A stretch of 64,000 bases of DNA from Wuchereria bancrofti (taxonomy: Eukaryota; Nematoda; Chromadorea; Rhabditida; Onchocercidae), in assembly GCA_005281725.1 (NCBI GenBank), contig SSBO01000003.1, forward strand, positions 8,558,686 through 8,622,685, read 5' to 3'. A model generated the notes under the pieces. That model did not search any database. It was not told the origin of the DNA and saw only the letters and a list, made by a program, of their open reading frames with translations. The translations under genes and the position numbers were made by a program. Of the stretch, positions 12,801 to 23,310 are shown one piece after another. Position 1 is the stretch's first letter; every line of letters begins with the position of its first letter.

Positions 12801-14755
12801 TGAAGCTGAAAAAATTGCACAAAATGGAATAAAACTCATTTCATTACTTGAAGTATAAAAAAAAATTTTATTCATTTCATTATTTGAGGTATAAGAAAAA
12901 ATTTAGAAAATTTTTTGAAAATTGAATTTTTTTGCAAAATTCTTTTCTATTCGTTTTTATAAAAAAATTTTTGACAACAATTTTTATGAAATAAATTTCA
13001 CAAAACGAGCAAGAAATTTTGCTTAAGATTTGCAAAGTTGTACAAATAAGAAGCAGTAGGGATAATAGTAGATATAAATAAGCAAAATATTTATTTTAAA
13101 TTTAATTTTTCGAGAAATTTTTTCTTGCATTTTTCTTTTTTTTTTTTTTGAATTCATACACAGCTCTTGCATAATTTTCATTTAATTATTTTTTAATATT
13201 GAAAATTAGTTTTAAAAAAAAAAAATTAGTAAATATAATGCCAAAAACTGAGTTATTTTTAAATAAGAAATAAGTCACTCTGAATAAAAATGAAATTAAA
13301 ATTTTCAGTCTATTTTTTTTTCTGCAAAATATTTATTTGTAAAACACAATAAAGAAGTATGACAAAATGATTTATGAAGTTTTTCATAAAAAATATTAAA
13401 AATTTAATTTTTTTTGATAAAAAATATTTAAAAAATTTCGAAATTTTGGGAAAAATATAATTGCTGCGTGGTAAATCGTAATGCATTATTTTGGCAACAA
13501 TTCCCAAAACATTCAATCCTATCGTATATTTATTCCTTAAATTTTACCGAACGAAGCATTCAACATTATATAAATGAAAAATGGTATTTGATTTTTTTGT
13601 TTTATAATTATTCATTCATCTGAATTAAATTAAAATTATCAAATTTAAAATAAAGTGGAATGAATTGGTGTAAAATGAGGTATTATAATTAGCGCATGAA
13701 ATTTGAAAATGAAATTAGGAATTTTAAAAGTTTCAAGTAAGTCGAAAAGGAAACAAAAACAAAAACAAAGACAGCAAGGGAAATTTTAATAAAATTAATT
13801 GATGACAATTTAAATTTAACAAATTGTTTGTTAATAGTAGTACCTATAAACATAGAAATATATTTCTTCTACTAACCAATTGACTATTAGTAATAATTAC
13901 TATATCAGTGTTTAAATCGTACTTTATAAAATGAAATTACTATATTTTTTGCTATTATTTTAATATTTCGATTGAATTTCAATAATTTTAAATAATTTTA
14001 CTTCAGGGATCATTGTAGAAATCGCTTGGCATCAATAGCACCAAATGATATAATGCAATGTAACACATTGGTATGATAATGATTATTTTATTACTTCTTA
14101 CCTTAATTAAATATTTTTGTAATTACTTTTTATTGTTTATTTATTCCGTTCAATTCGCTGTTATTACTTATTTGTTTGTTTAATTCCTAATTAACATAAA
14201 TATTTACTCATTTACTTACCTGTTTATTTAGCAATTTAAATTATACTAGTTCACTTTTTTCTCTCCTTTTCTACTGATAATTTCAATTATATGATGCCAC
14301 ATAAACTTTTTTCTATGTAAGAAATTTATTCATACAATTTCAATTTTGCTTAATTGGAAACAATAAAAAAATATATTAATTTTAAGTGCGAAATTTATTG
14401 TTAGTTAACAAAAAAAAATTTTTTTAGAAATAAAATTTGTGTATTTGAATTTAAAAAAACTGAATTATATATTTTAGCTTTTTCTTTTCTTTTAATAAAT
14501 TAAAAAAAAAAAATGTAAAATTTAATGAAGTGAATGAAATTACAGATGCCACGTATGAAAGATGATTTAAAATTAATACATCTATGTTACATAATAATTA
14601 TTATTATTGGTATATTGTTATGCACTCTTCTTGCATTTTCAAATCATAGTAAATGGCTTTTGGAAGGTATCAACGAAAAGCGATATATTGAGGAAATGAA
14701 AGTTGCAAAAGCAAATTTGGCAAAACGTACTAAAAATTTTGAACAAACAAAATGA
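9879..14755 (+). CDS. Tetraspanin-like four-transmembrane protein
   Basis: Exons: 9879-10037, 10652-10828, 11888-12033, 12275-12377, 12736-12852, probably a 24 nt exon 13355-13378, 13441-13583, 14007-14070, 14546-14755. These join in frame to about 380 residues. The start ATG lies three bases after a TTTAG acceptor, which would suit trans-splicing or an upstream non-coding exon. Predicted helices: TM1 about residues 64-88, TM2 136-156, TM3 166-188, TM4 322-345. Between TM3 and TM4 is a large loop with the tetraspanin-type Cys-Cys (WEKYNCCV) and later Cys residues (DHCRNR, MQCNTL). Two departures from the family: CCG is CCV here, and the N terminus before TM1 is unusually long at about 60 residues. 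The acceptor before 13441 reads TTTCG rather than TTTCAG. Family membership is well supported; exact boundaries at 13355-13441 are uncertain. AATAAA at 14867-14872 is 112 nt after the stop. Confidence 0.8.
10041..10372. repeat. Identical direct repeat flanking an assembly gap
   Basis: About 160 bp (TTTATTTAAT to CAAATAATTTTT) occur immediately left and right of a 7-base N run at 10205-10211, inside tetraspanin intron 1. The copies differ essentially only in poly-T length. This is the signature of two overlapping contig ends placed side by side rather than a real duplication. Confidence 0.85.
11590..11880. repeat. (AAT)n-rich microsatellite in tetraspanin intron
   Basis: Imperfect AAT/AAC/GAT trinucleotide repeats run up to the acceptor of exon 3. 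Leu-rich open frames on the minus strand here are artefacts of the repeat. Confidence 0.9.
12395..12580. repeat. (AAT)n microsatellite in tetraspanin intron
   Basis: Imperfect (AAT)n with AAC interruptions, starting soon after the donor of exon 4 at 12377. Apparent minus-strand coding is a low-complexity artefact. Confidence 0.9.
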
Positions 14756-15404
14756 TGAAAAATAAAAAATTCATAAAAATATCCTTCGTATTCCATTTTT
14801 ATATCCTTCGTTTGTTAGTGTAAAAAAAATTTTTCACTCTTTTTTTCTATCCTAAAAGTGTATTATAATAAAAATTTAAAAAATTTTTCATACTTAATAT
14901 ATGCAAATTTTTTTGCAAATAATATGAAAAACAATTCTTTGATGGAAAGTTGAAGTAAAAAGAAAGAGGAAAAAAAAAAATTTTATTAAAGAATGTCTTC
15001 TTTTTTTTTGTTTTTCTTTTGTTTTAAAATATTTTCTTTTTTTTTTAAAAAATTTAGCATAATATTTAATTTAAGTAAGAAAAATAAGTACTGGAATTAA
15101 TAGAAAGAAAGAAATGATATAATAAATAATTGCACATTGAATAGTAACAGTGTAAAAAAAATTGAAAAATTTGTTGTTAATTAAAAATCATTTTGTAAAA
15201 TTCGCAAATCAAATTCGAATTATGAGTAAATAACTTTGTTTAGAAAGGATTTTTTATTTAAATAAAAAGTAATTTGCTAATATTTTTCCTGAATTATTTT
15301 AAAGTAAAATTTGAACTATATGAAGTGAAAATTATATAAGGGAAAAGATGTTAGTGAAATGTTGCAGAAGCATTGTTGAATTGTTGTTACCCTTAAATGC
15401 TTTC

Positions 15405-15410
15405 TTTATT
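15405..15410 (-). terminator. Polyadenylation signal AATAAA
   Basis: TTTATT on the + strand reads AATAAA on the minus strand. It lies about 60 nt after the stop codon of the minus-strand gene ending at 15470, a fitting distance. Confidence 0.65.
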
Positions 15411-15469
15411 CAATTGTATCATTTAAATTCAACTTTTAAATGATAAAATGAAAAAAGACGAATTAATCA

Positions 15470-18400
15470 TTATTTTCTAAGCTGATTAATAATTCCAGAA
15501 GCAACATTTCCAAGCAAATTTGCTACTAAACCAAATTTTCCTCGTGGACGAAATCGAAACTTGGATCGGTTCCCTCGTTGTTTCGTTGGTGGTCTCTTTT
15601 TGGGTACCTGAAATAAACATACAAATTTTTAATGAAAATAAGTGTAAGTGGAAAATGATTTGTTTTAGCTAGCTAAAGTATTCCTTGAAATGTCAAATAA
15701 ATAAAAAGTGCTTTTTTGTAGTCAAAAAAAGCATTTATTGGATTGAATTATATGATTTGTCATTTAAAAGAATTCTCGTATAATCTTAAATGTCATACTA
15801 TCAAAAAATTATCAAATACTTTAATTTAAATGAATTCCGCTTTCGCAAAGAATATTGAATATATTTAAAGTGAAGTTAATCATCTCAAATTTAATTTATA
15901 ATTTATATATTATCATTTAATTTATATATTATCTCAAATTTAATTTATATAATTATGAGACAGATAATACAAAAAAGCATTTTCCCTCTATTTAATCAAT
16001 GCCAAGATATCCTTTTCCTAAATTATTATAATTAAATTTCAATGATTCAATAATAGAATTCAATACAATTTCAGATCCGTTATGAATAAAATATAATCAC
16101 TGAGATGTATGTATTACTTTAGCTCTAGAATCGATGTTAGATGATGGTTTTTCTTCCGAAACGAATGACGGTGAAATCTCCTGAAAAAAAAAATCATTTG
16201 AAGTAATGGTATTAAACATTTGTATTACATTAGAATTGCTTGTATTACTTATAATGATTGTTTCTTCAATTCCATAATTCCATGAAATGTCAAATTCTCA
16301 TTGAATCTATCATTATGGATAGTGTAATTATGGATTGAGATATATTGCCGCAAGTGTAGTATTATCATCGTGCAAAAAACTTTCGTCTCGAATAGATGTT
16401 GGAAACTTGCTCTGAAAAAAAAAAAAAAAATCATTTGAAAAAATGCTAATCTTCGTACTGCATTAAAACTATTTACATTCTCAACGGTTTGACTGTTGTA
16501 AACAATTTATTTGATGATAGATCTATCCATGCTTGTTGCAAATGTGTCAATGGTTGGATCAAGTTGCAAACAACACAATAGAAGGTCAAATTAGGGATGC
16601 TAGCAGGTGTTATTATTAATTAAATACATTGTCTTCACAAGATAGTTGCTATGAGCATTCTAGAAGACTACGGTAGAACTTTCCAAATGACTGTCACCAA
16701 ATTTCTTGATCTGAGGTTAGCGTGAATAGTTGATGTATTCAAGGTTAAGAGATTATTTCAGAGAGAATCCTTGTACTCTTTTTTTTTGGGACATATATAG
16801 CAGTTGTTGGCAGTTAGTAGTGAATTTATCACTGAGTGAAGTTCTCTAAGAAGACAATAACTTTTCATTTTGAAAAACGTGACTTACTCAACAGTAATAG
16901 CTTCTACTTATTCGAGAATGATAATATTGATAAGTAGGTGAGGGGAAGACTGATGGAACCGTTCAATGAGGTACAGGTAATAGCAGTATGATTTAGATGA
17001 GTGGACAGTGCTGTAGGCACTAATCTTGGTATTTTCATACAGGTATTATTGTCACACACTTTTTAAATAAAGTTTCCCAAATGTTTTGGATGCTTTTTCT
17101 AGCTAGCAATCTTTTCTTTTTGTCGGTCTTGACGATTGAGAAAATGACACTTCCTAAATATGCAAATTACTAAGTTAATTTAAGTTTAGATAAACCTACA
17201 AGGTGATATGAGACTGACAGTAATCTCTCGTAATGGTTGTTAGTAGAGAACTTTTGTCTTCAAACTGATTTCCAATCCGAAAATCTCTATAATTTACCTG
17301 CGAAGCAGGTAGTCATGCGCTACAAGGACGCTTTTTTATTAGTAACATGGGCGGCACTATCTACAAAGAGTTACTCTTGGACAAAAATGGCGCAGAAGGT
17401 TCCTGTCGGTACGATATCGAATGTAAATACCGTTTCCTTCACCGAGGTGTACTGTAAGTCTTTGCTGAAGAATAATATGAATAAGGTTGTTGCGAGCATG
17501 CAATCTTATTATCCGGAAAAACTGAACGAGTGAATTGGTATATCTTACTTAACTGCGCTAATATGATCACCATCAGGAACTTGAGAAGGTATCCTAATCA
17601 CTGAAAGATTAGCCGTAGTAAGCCTTTTCATACTGCTCACGATGTCAAATGTTTCGGTTAGGTCAACAAAGGTCATAGTAGAATCTTTCGTTTTGTGGTG
17701 TACACTTTGTTTCCAATTATCTCAGAACAAATGTCATATTTGTGATGCTTTTATTAGCTACAAAAATCATATTAGCTCTCAGGTAGTAGAAGTACTTCTA
17801 CAGTAGTGGACACTAGCATCGTAAAACTTTACAGTTGTAAAAAGCATAAAATAATAATAGCTTAATATTTTGAGTAAGCAATTGGATTTCTTTCCTTTCT
17901 TGCTACACAGATTGATGATGATTGTGTCCCAGCAATAAGTCTACAATAGCCTGAAATGCTTGGCTTCCACGCTTCCAGATTTTGGGTGATATTCTATTAA
18001 GCCCAGAGACTTTGCTAGATTTCATCTGCTATAGTCCTGGGAGTTAAGTCCAGTTTAGTTTTCGCTGATTGTTGAATGATATTCTGAATTGTTAAGTCCT
18101 TTACCTGAACGGTAGACACTGAAGAGAAATTGAAAGTGTTCAGACTATTAGTTGAGAATAGAAGAATTTTGTGTGAGAAGGGAATAATCCATTTGAGGCT
18201 GATAAGAGAGCTGATAAGAAAGCTGTGATAAATTGGTCCGTGCAAAGCTTCGTAAAGTCCTTTAGGATCTCGTGAGTCTGTTTCCGATTGAATCTTTTGT
18301 GCTTTGTTGATGTTTCGAAGTTTCTGTTAAAACTTGCAAGATGAAAAATTGCTTTTCGTCCAAGATAGAATAGCTGACTGATAAGTCCTTGATAAGCATT

Positions 18401-20571
18401 TATCTTCTTACATGGATCTTCCTGAATTTGTAGATAAGAATTCTAAGCATTCTAGAGACGATCGATCGCAAGATGCTATTTTTTGATGAAATATCGAAAT
18501 GTTGCTGGAGAGGTATCTATGAGCTAATCTGTAAATCTGGTTTAAATAATAGGTCAGGAAATTGTCCCTTCTTGTAATAATTTCAAAATTGTTGACTTCG
18601 AATTTCTTCTTTTGGAATGTCATCCTTTTCAAGCAGAATCAGAATCAGCTTAATGAGCGAGATATATGTGCTAGAAAAGATCAACATATTGTTTATTGTG
18701 TATTTTTGAAAAGATAATTTGATCGGGATGACCTTTCGGCAAGTTAATAGGAGTTTCTGATCATGAAATGAATTTCTGAATGGGAACGTTTTCGAATTTA
18801 CTTGATCGGAAAAGTATGTAGCTGGTGCATATTTTTCGAATCTGTCATCTTCCTGAATTTCGCAGTAGTCGAAGGTACTTGTGACAGATTGCCAAAGTGC
18901 GGATCAGTTTGAGCATAGCTTTGGCTTTTGTTTTTTGTCTTGGTTCGAACATAACAGAAAATTCCCACTGATCTCGATCGGATAACCGGATGAGACATGA
19001 AGATGAGCTTTATTGAGTCAGGCTAATTTTCCTAAACTAATCTCTGATCGATCTAGTAAACAATGATCTGCTCGGTCATTTAGGATGCTGCTGAATGAAA
19101 CAAGACTGTCATTTCTGAGCCATTTCAGAATAACTAAACTCCTGAATGCATCCGGAATCCTTCGTGCAGCTTCCCTTCTAGTGCACCTTTCTCGTAACAT
19201 TTTGTCTTTCACTTATTGCTGAAAATTTTTGTGGAACTGTGTTTTTCTTTGAGCCTACGTAAAGTCTTTTTAAATGAAGCAAAGCGTGTCATCATCCTTT
19301 GCACCTGAAGTGCACCTATCAGGAAAATGGTCTCATCCTTTACACCTGAAGTGCATCTATCAGGAAAATGGTCTCATCCTTTACACCTGAAGTGCATCTA
19401 TCAGGAAAATGGTCTCATCCTTTACACCTGAAGTGCATCTATCAGGAAAATGGTCTCATCCTTTACACCTGAAGTGCATCTATCAGGAAAATGGTCTCAT
19501 CCTTTACACCTGAAGTGCATCTATCAGGAAAATGGTCTCATCCTTTGCACCTGAAGTGCATCTATCAGGAAAATGGTCTCATCCTTTACACCTGAAGTGC
19601 ATCTATCAGGAAAATGGTCTCATCCTTTACACCTGAAGTGCATCTATCAGGAAAATGGTCTCATCCTTTGCACCTGAAGTGCATCTATCAGGAAAATGGT
19701 CTCATCCTTTACACCTGAAGTGCATCTATCAGGAAAATGGTCTCATCCTTTACACCTGAAGTGCATCTATCAGGCAAATGGTTTCACACTTTACACCTGA
19801 AGTTATTCTTTCATACCTAACAAGCCTGGATGATGATAGCGAGATTTTCAGGTGGTAGATCTGTTTGAAATATTCTCGTAGACGGATAACTTTTTAGTAG
19901 ACGTTCCTCAACCATCTGTCCAAATTAGGAGACCATCTTTCTCATACCGAAGCAATTTTTCTGAAGTGACACTCTGAAACGTTCATATTATAGGAGACAA
20001 TGTTAATGTCCGTGTTATATCAGGATTACACGTAATATCCATGTTATAGGAGACAATGTTAACGTCCGTGTTATACCAGGATTACACGTAATATCCATGT
20101 TATAGGAGACAATGTTAACGTCCGTGTTATACCAGGATTACACGTAATATCCATGTTATAGGAGACAATGTTAACGTTCGTGTTATATCAGGATTATACG
20201 TAATATCCATGTTATAGGAGACAATGTTAACGTTCGTGTTATATCAGGATTACACGTAATATCCATGTTATAGGAGACAATGTTAACGTCCGTGTTATAT
20301 CAGGATTACACGTACTATTAAGAGATTAAAGAACAAGTAACATGATCAAGTGATTCATCTATGCAAGATATCGTTTTCTAAATTATAGCGGTTATACTTC
20401 AAATTATGGTTCTATTTTTATTATGGATTATGGAATTCAAATTATGGAAATTTCAAATCTCGTTGAAAATCCAAATACGTTAAAGTAGTTACTGGGATGT
20501 ATTACCTCAACTGTACGCTTATTGCCATCATGCGAAGAAGTTCCGTCCGGAACAGATGCAGGAATGCTACC
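15470..20571 (-). CDS. Small basic protein with tandemly duplicated exons (5' partial)
   Basis: Four phase-0 exons on the minus strand: 20571-20506 (22 codons), 16411-16349 (21), 16180-16118 (21) and 15607-15470 (45 codons plus stop). The first three each follow a CAG acceptor and are homologous: GSIPASVPDGTSSHDG, SKFPTSIRDESFLHDD and EISPSFVSEEKPSS. The donors after 20506 and 16118 read GTAATAC; that of the middle exon reads GCAATA. The last exon is strongly basic (VPKKRPPTKQRGNRSK, then FRFRPRGKFG) and ends NLLGNVASGIINQLRK. The 5' exon or exons were not found, so any signal peptide is unknown. A retrotransposon remnant and two minisatellites sit in the 4 kb intron. I do not recognise the family. 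The middle exon could be skipped or dead because of its GC donor. Confidence 0.6.
16900..18640 (-). mobile_element. Degenerate non-LTR retrotransposon (reverse transcriptase remnant)
   Basis: Reading the minus strand from high to low coordinates gives, across frameshifts and stops, peptides in the order expected for a LINE-type reverse transcriptase: a KGLYEALHGPIY segment (about 18265-18230), ISPKIWKRGSQAF (about 17993-17950), FVDLTETFDIVSS (17670-17632; matches RT motif A, F-x-D-x-x-x-A/T-F-D) and a GNGIYIRYRTD segment (near 17405-17430). An intact YADD box was not found. Base composition is less AT-rich than the surroundings, consistent with an insertion. Its outer limits are approximate. 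It is dead, and lies in an intron of the minus-strand gene with duplicated exons. Confidence 0.75.
19285..19805. repeat. 41 bp minisatellite, 12 full copies plus a partial
   Basis: Unit begins TCATCCTTTACACCTGAAGT and ends TCAGGAAAATGGTC. Twelve copies are almost identical (mainly TTTACAC/TTTGCAC variants), with a degenerate thirteenth at the right end. High identity implies recent expansion. Confidence 0.95.
19982..20320. repeat. 56 bp minisatellite, 6 copies
   Basis: Unit begins CCATGTTATAGGAGACAATG, runs through TTAACGTCCGTGTTATA and ends GGATTACACGTAATAT. Six copies with few substitutions. It lies between the 41 bp array and the 20506-20571 exon. Confidence 0.95.
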
Positions 20572-20720
20572 CTGAAAGAAATTGTTTGAAACAATGCTAA
20601 TATTGCATCTTGTTTATTGCATCAGAATTATTTGTGTTATTAAAAGATTAAAGAATAGGTGATATGATCAGGTGATTCAGGTAAGATATCATTTTCTAAA
20701 TTATAACAATTATATAATAT
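20319..20720. repeat. Direct duplication flanking the 20506-20571 exon
   Basis: About 85 bp at 20319-20400 (ATTAAGAGATTAAAGAACAA onward) recur at 20638-20720 (ATTAAAAGATTAAAGAATAG onward). They bracket the exon, so the exon sits in a small duplicated unit of about 320 bp. Confidence 0.7.
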
Positions 20721-20724
20721 ATGT

Positions 20725-22000
20725 TATGACAAAAATAAATTATAACAAAAAGATTTAAAAAATAAAAATGTTAGTAGCATCGTTAGAATTTCAATAAAAT
20801 TTCACATTTGATTAACTTTTATAATTTTATAATTACTTCTTATACTTTTATAATTTTTTTTATAATTATAATTAAAGTAATTATTGAAATGTTTTAATCA
20901 TTGAAATAAGAGTTAAATTTTGGATGATGAAAAGTTGAATTTGTCATTACACACAGCGAAATGTATTTTTTCTAAATCATAATTGTTTTTGTGATAGCTA
21001 AATTTAAATTAAAATCTACCGAAATATGACCATCTAGTATGGTAAAGCAAAATTGAAGTATTACAAAAGTCATCTACCAATATGTCATTTGATAAGTCAT
21101 CTTAAAGCTGAAAATAAAAATTTTTTATTTATAGAAGTTACATCAACTGAAAATGAAAATGATAATTTCATCAGTAATTAATAAAATTAATAAAAGTGTA
21201 AATATAATAAAGGAATAATTACGTAATACTTAATTTTAGTGAGGTAAAATGAATGAAAATAAATGGAACTTACATTGTATAATAAATAACCTTGTCAAAT
21301 CATTCAATAAATATGACAAAAGAAATTTTATTTATAAATATATAAATGATATAAGAATTAAAAAATTGTATGCGGAAAATTTCAAAAAGATAAAACTCGA
21401 TATGATAATTAAATTGGTTTTTTATGAGATTATACTTTTATTGAAATTTTGACATATGAAAAAATTTTCATATGAAATCTGAAAATGATTTATAATGGCA
21501 TAAGAATTTTATACATATATATTGCATTACTTATTTATTAAATGGTTTAATTTCAAATTTAAATTCATATGAAAAAATAATTAGCTTCTATGGATGAAAG
21601 CAAAACATAGTAATTTACCATTATATAATGTACTTAATTAATCATATGTTAATTTTGAAAAAATGATACTGTTGTGATTACAGAAAAGTGATTATTCACG
21701 TGATATTATCATATCATCATTTAAATTTTCATTGTATCAGAATGATAGTAGGAAGGATAATTATGTCATAATAGAATTTCAATATTTAAATTATTTAAGT
21801 TTTGATATCTAATGAATCTTTATCTTTATTATGCAGCATTATATATACATTATTACTTTTCTTTTTTTTTATCATATCACTAATTTAGTGATAGTAATCG
21901 CAGAATGATTTGTTTGTATCTCATAAATCATTGTATCAGAATGATGGTAGGAAGGATAATTATGCCATAATACAATTTCAATATTTAAAATAATTTTATT
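20725..22000. other. Non-coding AT-rich stretch with a diverged direct repeat
   Basis: A segment with CAGAATGATAGTAGGAAGGA at about 21739 recurs at about 21938 (CAGAATGATGGTAGGAAGGA), each continuing into TAATTATG.CATAATA.AATTTCAATATTTAAA. At 21061-21113 a minus-strand stretch has acceptor-like and GTAATAC donor-like ends but stops in all frames, possibly a dead copy of the duplicated exon. No gene supported. Confidence 0.45.
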
Positions 22001-23310
22001 TTATGTTTAACTGTAAAAATGGATTGATAACAGGCATATCGAATGATATAGTGTAATGAAGTACATTGATAAGATATGATAATTTATTGTGTTATTAGTT
22101 TTCAGCTTGTCTAAATATAAATATTTATTTATTTATTCAGTTGTCTATTTAATTATTTAATTATTCAATGAATTAATCTGTTTTGTATTTACTTATTCAT
22201 TTTTGTTCTATGATTATTGCAGAATCAGCTATTCACTTGCTTGTTTACCCAAAAATTTTTGTTTATTATTTTGAATACTTATTTACTTGTTTCATTAAGC
22301 AAATTATTTATGTGCTCATTTCAACTCACTTACCTTGCTGTATATTTTATTACCTGTATATCCATATTAATTCACTTACCTCACAGCATAATTTGTTTTC
22401 ACCTTTTTTCTGCTTGTAATTTCAAACGAAATTTTTATGAGTATTATATTTTAATAATAGAATTTCAAAAATTTCTTATTGTCTTCAGTTTGAAGATCAC
22501 TTTTTTTTCTCTCTAAAAACAATTGTTCTAGAAGTAAAATTTTGGGTAACATAATTTAGGCATAACATTTAACTTCTTTTTAGTATGATTCTTTCTTTTT
22601 TTCTTAAATTTAAAAATTCTTTAAAATAATGAAAGTGAATGATAATTTAAGATTAATATTATGTATCTGTGCTATAGTAGCTATCATTATCATTAGTTTT
22701 TATTATGCAGTTTTTTGCATTTTCCATTTTTTCATCTTAACAAACGATTTCCGAAATGTGTCAACGATAAATGACATTTTGAAGTTATGAAATGTGCAAT
22801 AATATTTCATAAACAATTGCGGCTCACTTAAAAGTATGGTTAAGCAAATGATTGATAATAAAAATTTTCATGCAAAAGACAATTTTATATCTTTGCTATA
22901 ATATCTGAAAAAAAGTGTATTATAATAAAAATTCTAAAATAATTTTTTATATTCAATATTCAAATTTTTTGCAAATAATACAAAAACAATTCTTTTGTAG
23001 TCAATCATTATTGACATTTGAAGCAAAAGTAAAAGGAAAAAAATTGAATTTCATCAAAGGAAAACTCTTTTTTGTTTAAAGTATTTTCATTTTTAAAAGA
23101 TGGCACAATAATTAATTCAGAAGGTAAAAAAAAATTATTGAAATTGGTAAGGAAAGTAGAGCGATGTGATCAACTTAAACAGTTTGGTGGTATTTAAAAG
23201 TTATTTTATCAAATTTCAGAATTATTTTCGAATTATCATTTCAGTTATAAATTTGTCATAGAAAGGTAAATTATGTAAAATTAAAAATTAATTTGCTGAC
23301 ATTTTTTTTA
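22000..23310 (+). pseudogene. Decayed copy of the 3' end of the tetraspanin gene
   Basis: The stretch aligns colinearly by eye with 14025-15300. 22030-22080 matches the exon ending 14070 (AATGATATAGTGTAATGAAG versus AATGATATAATGCAATGTAA). 22630-22720 matches the last coding exon (GATAATTTAAGATTAATATT versus GATGATTTAAAATTAATACA). The 3' flank with TATTATAATAAAAATT at 22921 matches 14861, including the AATAAA signal. The TM4 reading frame is broken and the exon 14007-14070 counterpart lacks its donor. Exons upstream of about 22000 were not found, so the copy is 5' truncated. It keeps intron-like sequence, so it arose by DNA duplication, not retroposition. Confidence 0.75.

Noticed and set aside
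17237..17533. 98-codon + strand frame
   Set aside because: It is antisense to the reverse transcriptase remnant (minus-strand IRYRTD region).
22183..22516. Two overlapping hydrophobic frames (78 and 99 codons)
   Set aside because: They fall in intron-like sequence of the tetraspanin pseudogene and have no splice or start support.
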